64,000 nt of DNA from Clostridium cylindrosporum DSM 605 (GCF_001047375.1 NZ_LFVU01000003.1:1-64000); one strand, 5' to 3'; positions 33,334 to 43,013 are shown, counted from the first letter of the stretch. The notes: a model not told the origin generated them from the sequence alone. A program made the numbers and translations.

Positions 33334-34374
33334 ATGAATATGTTTGCAACTAGAACAATGATGGCAGCTGTACAAAGAATGGCTCCAGTTCACACATTTT
33401 TAAGGGACACATTTTTTAGGAATGTAGCAACTTTCCCAACTACCAAGGTAGATGTGGACTTTAAGAAGGGCAATAGAAGACTTGCCCCATTTGTTCACCC
33501 TGTAATAGGTGGAAAGGTTATGGAGCATCAAGGATACCAAACAGAAAGCTATAGCCCACCACTTGTAGCACCTGATAAGGTTACAAAGGCATCTGATCTT
33601 TTAGATAGATTACCAGGAGAAAATATATATTCTCAAAGAACTCCAGAGGATAGAGCTATTGAAAGATTAGGGTTAGATTTAGCAGAGCTAGATGAAACAA
33701 TTACTAGAAGAGAAGAATGGATGTGTGCACAGGCACTATTTACAGGAAAGATTCCAGTAGTAGGTGAGGGAATTAATGAAGTTATAGATTTTGGCTTTAG
33801 TAATAAAGAGACACTTTCAGGAACGTCACTTTGGAGTGACCCTGCATCAGACCCTATAGCTTATATTAAGGCAAAACATACATTAGTCCAAAAAACAGGA
33901 TTTGTTAATTGTGATATCTGCATAATGTCATATGATGTTGTTCCAGCATTTATAAATCACCCAAAGGTTAAGGATGTACTGGATAAAACAAAAATGGAAT
34001 ATGCAACTATAGCACCAAGACAACTACCAAACGGTGCAACATATGTAGGTACTATTAACGAACTAGGTTTTGATATTTATCAATACAATACATGGTATGT
34101 AGATGATTGGACAGACCCTAAGAATCCCGTTACTTTACCACTTGTGCCAGAGGGAACTATTGGGCTATTTAGCACTCAAGCTAATTACTCATTAGTGTAT
34201 GGTGGAGTTGAAGTAGCAGATGAAAAGACAGACTCAATCACTATAGTAGAAGGTACTAGAGTTCCTACATCATGGGTAGAAAAAAGACCAGCAAGAAGAA
34301 TACTTAATGTTAGTGCAAAACCACTTGCAGTTCCACATGAAGTAGATTCATGGTTTATAGCAAGGGTTGCATAG
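33334..34374 (+). CDS. major capsid protein (GpE family)
   Basis: 346 aa, ATG after AGGAGGAATCAAG. The GpE-type text is YQTESYSPPLVAPDKVTKAS, GLDLAELDETITRREEWMCA and the C-terminal PARRILNVSAKPLAVP. It is the HK97-fold shell protein of lambda-type heads. Confidence 0.95.
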   Translation: MNMFATRTMMAAVQRMAPVHTFLRDTFFRNVATFPTTKVDVDFKKGNRRLAPFVHPVIGGKVMEHQGYQTESYSPPLVAPDKVTKASDLLDRLPGENIYSQRTPEDRAIERLGLDLAELDETITRREEWMCAQALFTGKIPVVGEGINEVIDFGFSNKETLSGTSLWSDPASDPIAYIKAKHTLVQKTGFVNCDICIMSYDVVPAFINHPKVKDVLDKTKMEYATIAPRQLPNGATYVGTINELGFDIYQYNTWYVDDWTDPKNPVTLPLVPEGTIGLFSTQANYSLVYGGVEVADEKTDSITIVEGTRVPTSWVEKRPARRILNVSAKPLAVPHEVDSWFIARVA

Positions 34375-34385
34375 GAGGAGTTTAA

Positions 34386-34598
34386 ATGGATATAAAGGTA
34401 TTAGACAATATAAATCACAATGGGAAAAGTTATAAGCCAGGGGATATAATGCGTAAGGTAACCAAAAAAGATGCTGAAAGACTTATAAACCTTGGAGCAG
34501 CTGAGGAAACTGAAGAAACATCAGATGTAGATGCATCAGATGAGTATGATGATCTAGAGGATGAATCCAGTAATGAAGATGCTAAAAAAAACAAATAG
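34386..34598 (+). CDS. small head-associated protein (gpFI-like position)
   Basis: 70 aa. The N-terminal NINHNGKSYKPGDIMRKVTK and AERLINLGAAEE is a conserved beta-barrel-like pattern of short phage proteins after capsid genes; the tail is acidic (TSDVDASDEYDDLEDESSNE). Confidence 0.75.
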   Translation: MDIKVLDNINHNGKSYKPGDIMRKVTKKDAERLINLGAAEETEETSDVDASDEYDDLEDESSNEDAKKNK

Positions 34599-34634
34599 CT
34601 AGGAATATAAGAAATAAATTTAGGAGGAGTAGCT

Positions 34635-34970
34635 ATGTATATTACTAAAAGTGCTAAGGATTTTTTTCAAGATGATTTAGATGTCATGTTAAACCTAGAA
34701 GAGTTTGCAGAGGAACGTAATATAGATGGCACAATCCTAAATGTAGTAATAGATAATGATAGACTTCAAGAAAGAGCTAAGAAGGAATATGAAGGAATAT
34801 ATGTAGGGGATATACTTTATTATGCAAAGGTATCAGATTATAAGGAAAATAATATGAAAAAGCCTAAGCCTGATAGTATTCAATCCTTTAATCGTAAACA
34901 ATATATTGTTTTTGATATAAGGGAAGATAATGGACTCTATGAAATTATTCTGAAGTATAACGGTAATTAA
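34635..34970 (+). CDS. head-tail connector protein, 111 aa
   Basis: ATG after GGAGGAG. Position and length fit lambda gpFII-type joining proteins, and the beta-rich C-terminus (RKQYIVFDIREDNGLYEIIL) agrees. Family by position mainly. Confidence 0.65.
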   Translation: MYITKSAKDFFQDDLDVMLNLEEFAEERNIDGTILNVVIDNDRLQERAKKEYEGIYVGDILYYAKVSDYKENNMKKPKPDSIQSFNRKQYIVFDIREDNGLYEIILKYNGN

Positions 34971-34972
34971 TT

Positions 34973-35557
34973 ATGGCTTCAAGTGTATTTATTCAAGAAA
35001 AGGGTCTTAAATCTATTTCAATAGAATTAAGTAATTTTCCAAAGCAGATACCAGGAGCAACAGCTTCAGCTTTAAATAGAACGCTAAGTAATACTATAAC
35101 TAACTCAGCAAGAGAAGTTACACAAAAGTATGCCATAAAGAATGGGGATGTTAAGTCTACAATAAAGGCACATAAGGCTAGTAAGTCAAATCTCTATGCA
35201 TATATGGAATCAAGAGGGCCAACTATTGCCTTAAGTAAGTTTCCATATAAGCCTAAAAAATATAGTAAAAAAGCAAAGGTAGTAAGTGTTAAGGTTCAAA
35301 AGAGTGGATATAAGGCAATAAATACTTCCCCTAAAGCCTTCGTTCAAACTATGAATGGAGCAACACATATATGGAAAAGAGAAGGTAGCAGGAGGACTCC
35401 TGTAGTTCTTTTAAGAACATTATCAGTTCCGCAAATGCTAAGTAATCCAGAAACTATTAAGAGAATACAAGATACATCAGCTAAGAAGTTAGAGGAGAGA
35501 ATAGAGCATGAAATAAAGTGGAGACTTGATAAGGCAGCTGCTAAAGGGAGTAAGTAA
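34973..35557 (+). CDS. minor tail protein Z-like
   Basis: 194 aa, basic. ATASALNRTLSNTITNSARE and KNGDVKSTIKAHKASKSNLY match the phage minor tail protein Z pattern (tail completion). Its stop and the next start overlap by one base (TAATG). Confidence 0.75.
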   Translation: MASSVFIQEKGLKSISIELSNFPKQIPGATASALNRTLSNTITNSAREVTQKYAIKNGDVKSTIKAHKASKSNLYAYMESRGPTIALSKFPYKPKKYSKKAKVVSVKVQKSGYKAINTSPKAFVQTMNGATHIWKREGSRRTPVVLLRTLSVPQMLSNPETIKRIQDTSAKKLEERIEHEIKWRLDKAAAKGSK

Positions 35558-36075
35558 TGGTAGATGATAAGATATTAGAGGGGATAAAAACCTTTCTTAT
35601 AGAAAATGTTGCAAGTAAGATACGATTAGAAAAGCCTATTGAAGAAGATGAAGAAGAATATCAACTTGTAAACCCAGCGGTTTTTGTTGGTTGGATACCA
35701 CCTAAAAACCACTTGCAAGAATATGGGTATGATATACCTTCAATATTAGTTATGCAAGATGGAGGAGAAGATGATATAGATGAAGCTAGCCTTGATATAA
35801 GATTAGGCATAGCTACATATGATCCAGGACATACGGAAGGTGATATCACAAAGCCAAATTCTAAGGGTTATAAGGATATATTAAATCTTATAACAAGAAT
35901 AAGAGTTGAACTTTCAAATTCTACTTTAGTTGGCGGAATAACAGTTATAAAAAAACCAATAAGATGGGGACTTTATGAGGAACAGGCTTATCCTTATTGG
36001 AATGGATGGATAACATTTCGGGCAAGTATTATTCCAATGGGTCAACATGATCCAGAAATAGATAAACATTTATAA
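35557..36075 (+). CDS. tail terminator-like protein, 172 aa
   Basis: It sits between the Z-like protein and the sheath, the usual site for a tail-terminator gene of contractile tails. The sequence has VFVGWIPPKNHLQEYGYDIP and RLGIATYDPGHTEGDITK; fold not recognised with certainty. Confidence 0.6.
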   Translation: MVDDKILEGIKTFLIENVASKIRLEKPIEEDEEEYQLVNPAVFVGWIPPKNHLQEYGYDIPSILVMQDGGEDDIDEASLDIRLGIATYDPGHTEGDITKPNSKGYKDILNLITRIRVELSNSTLVGGITVIKKPIRWGLYEEQAYPYWNGWITFRASIIPMGQHDPEIDKHL

Positions 36076-36088
36076 GGTGGTGCATTAA

Positions 36089-37531
36089 ATGACATATAAA
36101 CATGGTTTATACGGAGAAGTCGTACCAAGTAAAGAGGTAATAACCACTACAAAGGGTACAATACCTTTTTATGTTGGTACTGCTCCAGTTCATAGGCTTG
36201 CTAATAGTAAAGACGCTATTAACAGGCCTATTTTAATTAAGAACTTAGATGAAGCAGCTACAAAGTTAGGATATCAATCGACGGATGATTTTGATACATA
36301 TACTTTATCCTCAGTGGTATATGCTCACTTTCAAAATAGCATTAAGCCGATTGGACCTATTATAGCGGTAAATGTGCTAGATGCTGAAATACATAAGTCT
36401 ACAACAGCTACTGAAACTATAACTTTAGTAGAAGGAAAAGGATATATAGAAAAGGATGTAATACTAAGCACTGTAAAAATAGCTACTAAGGTGTTAGGAA
36501 CAGATTATACAGCAGAGTATACAAAGGATGGTAAGGTATTGATAACTAGTTTAAATGGAAGTTTAGGAACTAGTGCAAGCGCATCATATAATTCACCTGA
36601 TATATCAAAGGTTACTACAGCTGATGTAATAGGTAGCTACAGTGCAACTACAGAGGAGAGAACAGGAATTAAGTTACTAGATGTAGTTTATGAAGAGTTA
36701 AATTTAGTTCCGAATATTATCTCAGCACCAGGATTTAATCATAAGCCAGAGGTTGAAAAAGCACTTGTTAATGCATGTCAAAACTACGGTGGTAGGTGGA
36801 ATGCTATACCAGTTGTAGATATTGATTCAGATGTAGCAAAGAATATTGTTGATGCAAAGAAGTGGGCTACAGCTAATGGTTACAATTCAAGGCTTGAAAA
36901 GTTATGCTGGCCAAAGGGTAAAGTAGATGGAAGGAGTATATGGATGTCTATTATTGCAATCGTTGATATGCAGCAAACAGACAATAGAAATAATGGTATA
37001 CCATATGAATCACCTTCAAATAAACAGATTGGAATATCAGGACTAAGTGTTAATGGCAAGGATATAAGATTTAATATTGTACAAGCAAATGAGCTAAATG
37101 AAGTAGGAATAACTACAGCTATATACAATGGTGGTAAATGGGTTCTATGGGGACCACATATGGCAAACTTTAAATATGGTGAGGATATAAAGATTGAGGA
37201 TGTATTCGATGTAAATGCAAGAATGAATATATATCTATTAAATGACTTTAAAACAAGAAATGTTGATTTAATAGACTCACCTATAGCAAGAAATGATATT
37301 GATGGAATACTTAACACAGAACAGTTAAAGCTTAATTCGTTGATATCAGATGGGAAACTATTATATGGTTCAATTGAATTTATGCCAGCAAGTAATCCAG
37401 TAGGAGATGTTATTCAAGGAGAATTTGTATTTGATTCAGCGGTAACAACTACACCACCAGGAAAGGCAATAACAAATAGGGTTCAATACACATCAGCTGG
37501 CATTGGAGCTTTAGTAGGAGGTGGTGAATAG
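36089..37531 (+). CDS. contractile tail sheath protein
   Basis: 480 aa. MTYKHGLYGEVVPSKEVITT opening, a variable domain in the middle and the conserved C-terminal half (NVDLIDSPIARNDIDGILNT, then GSIEFMPASNPVGDVIQGEF) of P2 FI-like sheath proteins. It forms the outer contracting cylinder, so this is a myovirus-type tail. Confidence 0.93.
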   Translation: MTYKHGLYGEVVPSKEVITTTKGTIPFYVGTAPVHRLANSKDAINRPILIKNLDEAATKLGYQSTDDFDTYTLSSVVYAHFQNSIKPIGPIIAVNVLDAEIHKSTTATETITLVEGKGYIEKDVILSTVKIATKVLGTDYTAEYTKDGKVLITSLNGSLGTSASASYNSPDISKVTTADVIGSYSATTEERTGIKLLDVVYEELNLVPNIISAPGFNHKPEVEKALVNACQNYGGRWNAIPVVDIDSDVAKNIVDAKKWATANGYNSRLEKLCWPKGKVDGRSIWMSIIAIVDMQQTDNRNNGIPYESPSNKQIGISGLSVNGKDIRFNIVQANELNEVGITTAIYNGGKWVLWGPHMANFKYGEDIKIEDVFDVNARMNIYLLNDFKTRNVDLIDSPIARNDIDGILNTEQLKLNSLISDGKLLYGSIEFMPASNPVGDVIQGEFVFDSAVTTTPPGKAITNRVQYTSAGIGALVGGGE

Positions 37532-38049
37532 TGGCTAAGATAGCTAATAAAACAATTAACTATTCTATATACGTAAGAGAAAATGGCAAGGCAACAAAGA
37601 TAAACGATACAACAGGAGTACAGCTTCCAAGTATAGAGTTTCTAACGGATGCCATAAAAGGTGCTGGAATAATGGGAGAAGTAGACCTACCTTCATTTAA
37701 TCAAATTGGAGCAATGTCTCTGGAGATAAGCACAAGAGTATCAAATGAAGACATGGGAGCCCTAGCACAGGCAAATGAAATAGAAATTAGATGGGTTACA
37801 GATGTTTTTGATACACAAAATATTAGAACAGGAATATTAGCACATAAGGCTTTCATAAATGGATCAATAAAGAAGATAGACGAAGGAAAAATTGAATCAA
37901 GTGCAGCTCAAGAAGGTGCATTTGAGTATGAGGTTTTTGCATACAAGAGAATAATTAACGGTAAAGAAGTATTGAATATAGATAAGTTCAATGGGATATA
38001 TGCTGTTAATGGTAAAAATTTATTACAAGATGTTGAGTCAGCTCTTTAG
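37531..38049 (+). CDS. major tail tube protein (P2 FII-like)
   Basis: 172 aa from GTG overlapping the sheath stop. INYSIYVRENGKATKINDTT, GVQLPSIEFLTDAIKGAGIM and the later WVTDVF, HKAFINGSIKKID match the FII tube family. A short hairpin with T tract follows (38040-38062). Confidence 0.92.
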   Translation: MAKIANKTINYSIYVRENGKATKINDTTGVQLPSIEFLTDAIKGAGIMGEVDLPSFNQIGAMSLEISTRVSNEDMGALAQANEIEIRWVTDVFDTQNIRTGILAHKAFINGSIKKIDEGKIESSAAQEGAFEYEVFAYKRIINGKEVLNIDKFNGIYAVNGKNLLQDVESAL

Positions 38050-38080
38050 GGCTGGCTTTTATTATTAAGGAGGTAATGTA

Positions 38081-38395
38081 ATGTCAGTATTAAAACTTTC
38101 AAAAGTAGTTTCAATTAATGGAGAAGAAGTAAAGGAAATAGATTATGACTTTGATGATCTAAAGGGAGATAGCATTGAAAATGCAGTGAAAGCTATGCAA
38201 AAGCAAGGCTATGTTTCAACAGTTCAAGAGCTAGATCCTATTCTTCATGCGCATATATTTGCAGAAGCTTCAGGACTTGATTATTTAGATATTAAATCCC
38301 TTCCGGCAAAGGATTACTTAAAATGTGTATCGGCTGTAAGGGATTTTTTGCTAACAGATTCGGAAGTTTCCCAACAGGAGAATATATCAGAATAA
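38081..38395 (+). CDS. tail assembly chaperone, zero-frame product (gpE-like)
   Basis: 104 aa, ATG after AAGGAGGTAATGTA. Small acidic protein between tube and tape measure, the place of P2 gpE. It contains the slippery heptamer that yields the longer product. Only two bases of spacer lie between its TAA and the extension's coding frame, so most extension codons overlap or follow. Confidence 0.88.
   Translation: MSVLKLSKVVSINGEEVKEIDYDFDDLKGDSIENAVKAMQKQGYVSTVQELDPILHAHIFAEASGLDYLDIKSLPAKDYLKCVSAVRDFLLTDSEVSQQENISE
38344..38350 (+). promoter_or_regulatory. -1 ribosomal frameshift site T_TTT_TTG
   Basis: Read in the chaperone frame as gaT-TTT-TTG, exactly the heptamer used by P2-like E/E' genes. 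A -1 slip moves into the open frame that runs to 38547. Confidence 0.85.
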
Positions 38396-38547
38396 TAATA
38401 GCCCAGATAACTTTAGAAACTTCTAATAGTAGAAAAGAATGTCTTGAAATGCGATTAGTTGATTTAATTGAGTATTATGAAGCTCTTGCAGATGAATTTG
38501 ATCGTAGAAATGAGGCCCAAAAGAAAAGTATGAAGGGAGGGAGGTAA
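38350..38547 (+). CDS. tail assembly chaperone extension (E'-like, by -1 frameshift)
   Basis: Continuation after the slip gives a ~155-aa fusion: ...SAVRDFL then ANRFGSFPTGEYIRIIIAQI to EAQKKSMKGGR. The frame has no good start or ribosome site of its own. The stop overlaps the tape-measure ATG. Confidence 0.8.
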   Translation, partial: ANRFGSFPTGEYIRIIIAQITLETSNSRKECLEMRLVDLIEYYEALADEFDRRNEAQKKSMKGGR

Positions 38548-40751
38548 TGTCTAAAAACTTTACTACTAATGTAGTAATTGGAGGAAAACTAAATCCTTCC
38601 CTTAAGACTGCGTTTGATTCAGCATCTAAATATGCACAAAAGGCATCTCAAGTAATGACTAAAGCAAACTCAGGATTAGCTAAATTAGGTAGTACTGCTG
38701 GGGGGACAGCATCCAAGTTAAATGGACTTGGAAGGAGCCTAGGTGCAAGTTCAGGATTATCTAAATTAGGCAGTATAGCAAGTAGCACAACTACAAGAAT
38801 TATGGGCTTAGCAAGTAGTTTAAGAGGTGTAGGTTCAGCAATAGCAGGCAGTGCTATTGTTCTCGGTGGAGGAGCTATGATTAAGCAGGCTGCAAGTGCT
38901 GAGCAATATAGAAATACACTTAATGTTGTGATGAAAGACCAACAAAAAGCAGGTGAAATGTATAAATGGGCAGTTAATTTTGCTAATAAGACGCCTTTCG
39001 AAACTGATGAACTAGTCCAGGCTACCGTTAAACTTCAATCCTATGGAGTAGAGGCTCAAAAAACATTACCTATGGTAGGGGATATGGCGTCTGCTATGGG
39101 TAAAGGATTAGATCAAGCAGTTGAAGCTATAGCTGATGCTCAAACAGGAGAGCTTGAGAGACTTAAAGAGTTTGGGATTACTAAACAAATGATAGTTGAA
39201 CAAGGAGCAAAAAAGCTCGCAGGAGTAGAAATTGTTAATAATAAAGGACAGATAACAAACCAAAGGGCCTTTAATGCAGCTTTATTTAGTTTGATGCAAG
39301 AAAGATACAAAGGTGCAATGGACATACAGTCTAGGAGTATAAGTGGTCTATGGTCAACTATAACTGGAGTTGCAAAATCAGGGCTAACAGAAATAGCTGG
39401 GATAGATATAGAAGGAAATATTAAATTTGGAAGCTTTGCAGATAGATTAAGAACAGGGCTTGGTAAAGCTGCAGAACTATTAACCAAGTTTCAAGAGACA
39501 GGTGTATTTGGTAAAATAGGTGATGTTTTAGGTTCTTCAATGGGTAAGGCAGGAGATGTTTTTAAGAATATAGGAAGAATACTACAGCCTATGGCAGAAC
39601 CCATTATGTCTTTTTTAACCACTATAGGTGGAAGTATAGAGAAGACATTTAATTCTTTAGCTACATCATTTGCACCTATAGGAGCTCAGCTTACAGATAT
39701 CTTTCAAGGTTTAGCTCCAACAATAAGTCAAGTTTTTGATACCATGTCAAAGGCTTCATTTTTACCAATTATATTAAATGTTGTTCAGCAGTTGGCACCA
39801 ATAATAGGTAACTTTGTACAAAAGCTATTACCAATGCTAGTTCCAGTAATAACTATGATATTAGATGCCGTTAATCAACTAATGCCTGTAATTATGCAAG
39901 CACTTCAGCAGATAATGCCTATTTTAATGCAACTAATAAGTGCAATATTGCCCATATTAGTACCTATAATTCAGGCCCTAGTAGCAGTTATTACACCTTT
40001 GATTCCAATAATAGCGCAATTAGTTCAACAACTACTACCTATTTTTGTAACACTATTTACAATGATAGCTAATATATTAACTTTTTTAGCTCCACTTATT
40101 CAAATTACGGCAACAGTAATTTCAGCAGTTTTATTTACTGCAATACAAATGATATTACCTATAATTCAATCTTTGATTACAGTTTTTACTGGGGTATTAA
40201 GTGTTATAAGTAACATAATTGCATTCGTTGTAAATGTATTTACGGGACAATGGGGAAGTGCATGGCAAAATGTAGTTAATATATTTGGAAGTATATTTGG
40301 ATCATTAGCTGCAATTGCAAAGGCGCCTATAAATGCTGTTATAGGACTTATTAATAGTGCAATTAGTGGCATTAATAGCATTTCAGTTGATGTGCCAGAT
40401 TGGGTACCAGGTGCAGGAGGAAAGAAGCTAGGATTTTCAATTCCTAAAATACCAATGCTTGCAAAGGGAGGTATAACACAAGGGGTTTCAATTGCTGGTG
40501 AAGCAGGACCTGAAGCAGTTATACCACTTAAGCCAAAGAATCCAAGGGCTATAAGTCTTCTAAATACAACAGCTAAAATGCTAGGAGTAGATAATGGGCA
40601 GGGAGGTGGCCCTGTAGTTATACATTATAGCCCTCAAATAATGGGCGGTGGAGCTGAAGTTGAAAAGTCTTTATCAAGTAGCTTTGAAGAGTTTAAGAGA
40701 TGGGCCGAAGAGTACTTTAATAATGAAACGAGGTTATCTTATGGAGGATAA
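38547..40751 (+). CDS. tail tape measure protein
   Basis: 734 aa. Alanine-rich N-terminus, then the TMP core (AEQYRNTLNVVMKDQQKAGE, TPFETDELVQATVKLQSYGV, DMASAMGKGLDQAVEAIADA). Residues ~405-560 are a long run of hydrophobic repeats (QQIMPILMQLISAILPILVP type) for membrane insertion or tube filling. The C-terminus has AGEAGPEAVIPL. It sets tail length and may form the DNA channel. Confidence 0.95.
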   Translation: MSKNFTTNVVIGGKLNPSLKTAFDSASKYAQKASQVMTKANSGLAKLGSTAGGTASKLNGLGRSLGASSGLSKLGSIASSTTTRIMGLASSLRGVGSAIAGSAIVLGGGAMIKQAASAEQYRNTLNVVMKDQQKAGEMYKWAVNFANKTPFETDELVQATVKLQSYGVEAQKTLPMVGDMASAMGKGLDQAVEAIADAQTGELERLKEFGITKQMIVEQGAKKLAGVEIVNNKGQITNQRAFNAALFSLMQERYKGAMDIQSRSISGLWSTITGVAKSGLTEIAGIDIEGNIKFGSFADRLRTGLGKAAELLTKFQETGVFGKIGDVLGSSMGKAGDVFKNIGRILQPMAEPIMSFLTTIGGSIEKTFNSLATSFAPIGAQLTDIFQGLAPTISQVFDTMSKASFLPIILNVVQQLAPIIGNFVQKLLPMLVPVITMILDAVNQLMPVIMQALQQIMPILMQLISAILPILVPIIQALVAVITPLIPIIAQLVQQLLPIFVTLFTMIANILTFLAPLIQITATVISAVLFTAIQMILPIIQSLITVFTGVLSVISNIIAFVVNVFTGQWGSAWQNVVNIFGSIFGSLAAIAKAPINAVIGLINSAISGINSISVDVPDWVPGAGGKKLGFSIPKIPMLAKGGITQGVSIAGEAGPEAVIPLKPKNPRAISLLNTTAKMLGVDNGQGGGPVVIHYSPQIMGGGAEVEKSLSSSFEEFKRWAEEYFNNETRLSYGG

Positions 40752-40959
40752 TACATATTACGAGTATGAAACTCTAGAAGGGGATACATGGGATTCAATA
40801 AGCCTAGACTTCTTTGACGATGAAAACTATGTATCAGAAATAATGGCTATGAATCCAGAGTATATAAGTATATTGATATTTTCAGAGGGTGTTATTTTAA
40901 AGATTCCTGCACTTGAAAAAGTAGATGAATCTTCTCTTCCACCTTGGAAAAGAGGGTAA
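40741..40959 (+). CDS. tail protein X-like (LysM-type)
   Basis: 72 aa, start inside the tape-measure end (an earlier in-frame ATG at 40723 has no ribosome site). TLEGDTWDSISLDFFDDENY, VSEIMAMNPEYISILIFSEG and ILKIP form a LysM-like fold as in P2 gpX. Confidence 0.88.
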   Translation: MEDNTYYEYETLEGDTWDSISLDFFDDENYVSEIMAMNPEYISILIFSEGVILKIPALEKVDESSLPPWKRG

Positions 40960-40962
40960 GAT

Positions 40963-41892
40963 ATGAAGCTAATATATGAAGGTGTGGATATAACTAAAGG
41001 TGTGGATATAATGCACGCTGTTATATGTGATAATGCAGGTGGTAAATCAGATGATTTAGAAATAATTTTCTCAGATAGAGAAAGAAATTGGAGTAGATGG
41101 AACCCTAAAAAAGGGGACAAGATTATACTTTCAAAAGATGCATTCTCATCTGGGAATATGTATGTAGATGACTTTTCACTATATAATGGCAAGTTTAAAA
41201 TGAAAGCTAAATCATTACCCCTACATGCTAAAACACCTAAGGTTAATATGTGGGAGGAAATAAGGTTTATAAAGCTTGCGGAAGATATGGCAAAGGAAGT
41301 AGGACTTAAACTAGAGACCTATGATATTAAGGATTATTTATATAAGAGGATAGATCAAGTAGATATAAATAATATAGAGTTTTTAAATCAAAGATGTATA
41401 CTTGAGGGTTATGGCCTTAAAGTTACAGATGATAAGGCCATTATATATGATGAAAGGGTATTTGAAAGATATAAGCCAGTTATTGATATTTATGAGGATA
41501 TGCTATATAGCAATTATGAATTTAAATCATCATCTTTCGGTTTGTATTCAAGCTGCAGTTTAAGTTACTTAACAAGTGATAATAAACTTATTAATTATGT
41601 ATATAGTCCTAATAATGCACCTAATGGGACAGTTATGAAGACAAATATAAGAGCAACAAACTTAGCTGAAGCAGAAAGGTACACTAAGAATTTATTAAGA
41701 AGTACAAATAAATTTGAGTATACAGGAAATTTTAGTATAGATTTAAATACAAGTTTAGCAGCAACAAATATAGTTGATGTAAAAGATTTAGGGTCATTTA
41801 GTGGTAGATACTTTATTGAGAGTATAAGGCATAATTTGATAAATAATATAAGTAGTGTTTCATCAAGAAAGATAATGGAGGAGCTTTTATGA
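40963..41892 (+). CDS. baseplate hub protein (P2 late control D-like)
   Basis: 309 aa. It starts KLIYEGVDITKGVDIMHAVI and has KAKSLPLHAKTPK, NIEFLNQRCILEGYGLKVTD and the C-terminal IVDVKDLGSFSGRYFIESIR, the gpD hub pattern. It starts three bases after the X-like stop. Confidence 0.9.
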   Translation: MKLIYEGVDITKGVDIMHAVICDNAGGKSDDLEIIFSDRERNWSRWNPKKGDKIILSKDAFSSGNMYVDDFSLYNGKFKMKAKSLPLHAKTPKVNMWEEIRFIKLAEDMAKEVGLKLETYDIKDYLYKRIDQVDINNIEFLNQRCILEGYGLKVTDDKAIIYDERVFERYKPVIDIYEDMLYSNYEFKSSSFGLYSSCSLSYLTSDNKLINYVYSPNNAPNGTVMKTNIRATNLAEAERYTKNLLRSTNKFEYTGNFSIDLNTSLAATNIVDVKDLGSFSGRYFIESIRHNLINNISSVSSRKIMEELL

Positions 41893-42092
41893 TAAGGAGA
41901 GGTACTATTTCAACGATTGATAATATAAAAATGAAAGCAAGAGTAACCTTCCCAGATTTAGGGAGTGGGGTATCATCGGAATTACCTATAGCTGAGAATT
42001 TATTTAGCTTGAAAGTTAATGATACTGTTGTAGTTGCTTTCTGGGGGAATAATCTTTCAGATGCGGTAATTATAGCAAAGGTGAGGGGATAA
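41889..42092 (+). CDS. short baseplate spike protein (gpV-like)
   Basis: 67 aa. MIRRGTISTIDNIKMKARVT, then FPDLGSGVSSELPIAENLFS and VNDTVVVAFWGNNLSDAVII is the OB fold of gpV/gp45-type spikes, without the long trimeric needle found in P2. Start overlaps gpD-like stop. Confidence 0.8.
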   Translation: MIRRGTISTIDNIKMKARVTFPDLGSGVSSELPIAENLFSLKVNDTVVVAFWGNNLSDAVIIAKVRG

Positions 42093-42093
42093 A

Positions 42094-42705
42094 ATGCCTA
42101 TTGCATCATTTGGTAAGAAGGTTTTTAGTGTTAGTTTAAATAGAGTATATACCTTTAATGGTTATACTAGAACATCAGCATTAAGTGTTGAAGAGCAAGA
42201 AGTAGCAGGAAGCAAGCCTTCCTCATATATAAAAGGTTCTGCACTTGATGATTTAGGTATAACTATTGAACTTAAGAAAATGAAGGGGATAGATGTAAGA
42301 AAAGAGATAAATGAGTGGATGGCTATAAAGGATTCAAAGACACCAGAAAACTTTATTTTAGGAGGCTCAAGAGTTGGAGCTAATAAATATTTATTAGTAT
42401 CCGTTGGAGAAAGTGATGTACTTATAGATAATCAAGGGAGAGTTTTAAGTGCTAAAATTGACTTGAAGTTTAAAGAGTTTGTAAGGCTTGGCAAGAAAGA
42501 GGAGAAGCCTAAAACATCTAAAGATGATAAAAGTAAAAACAAGCGAAAAAATAGTAACTCTAAGAAGTCAAAGGATAAGGGAAAGAAAACAAGTGACAAA
42601 AAGAAGTCTTCAAATAAGAAAAGTGGCAGTTCTAGTAAGAGGAGCAGTTCGGCAGCAAGCAATAAAAAGGTAGAAGCACTTGAAAAAGAAATATTCGGGA
42701 AGTGA
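42094..42705 (+). CDS. tail protein (P2 gpU-like) with a Lys/Ser-rich tail
   Basis: 203 aa. The first ~130 residues (SVSLNRVYTFNGYTRTSALS, AGSKPSSYIKGSALDDLGIT, PENFILGGSRVGANKYLLVS) fit gpU-type tail proteins. The last ~70 residues are almost only Lys, Ser, Asn and Asp, which is atypical and could be a flexible linker or DNA-contacting tail. Confidence 0.7.
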   Translation: MPIASFGKKVFSVSLNRVYTFNGYTRTSALSVEEQEVAGSKPSSYIKGSALDDLGITIELKKMKGIDVRKEINEWMAIKDSKTPENFILGGSRVGANKYLLVSVGESDVLIDNQGRVLSAKIDLKFKEFVRLGKKEEKPKTSKDDKSKNKRKNSNSKKSKDKGKKTSDKKKSSNKKSGSSSKRSSSAASNKKVEALEKEIFGK

Positions 42706-42713
42706 TTAGTTAA

Positions 42714-43013
42714 ATGGCTATATATAGTATAAGAACTGACCAAGAGATAAATTGGGGTGCTAAAGGAACAGAGAGGATACTTCAAAATATAGTAAATCTA
42801 CTTAATACATTTAAATATGAAGTTGCCTATGACAGAGTATTAGGGACAAACCCAGATAATGTGGATTTGCCTAATGATAAAGTCATAGGAGGGATTATAT
42901 CTGAAACCTATGATTTGATAGAACAATATGAGCCAAGGGCAACAATTATAGAAGTTGAAGTATTATGGGAAGGTGATAAGTTAGTAAGAAAGGTGGTACT
43001 TATTGTTGAGTGA
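42714..43013 (+). CDS. baseplate wedge protein (gpW/gp25-like)
   Basis: 99 aa. EINWGAKGTERILQNIVNLL and NTFKYEVAYDRVLG is the gp25-like/GPW lysozyme-fold baseplate pattern. Stop overlaps the gpJ start. Confidence 0.88.
   Translation: MAIYSIRTDQEINWGAKGTERILQNIVNLLNTFKYEVAYDRVLGTNPDNVDLPNDKVIGGIISETYDLIEQYEPRATIIEVEVLWEGDKLVRKVVLIVE

Noticed and set aside
42432-42785. Leucine-rich minus-strand reading frame
   Set aside because: It is the complement of the Lys/Ser-rich tail of the gpU-like gene, with no ribosome site.
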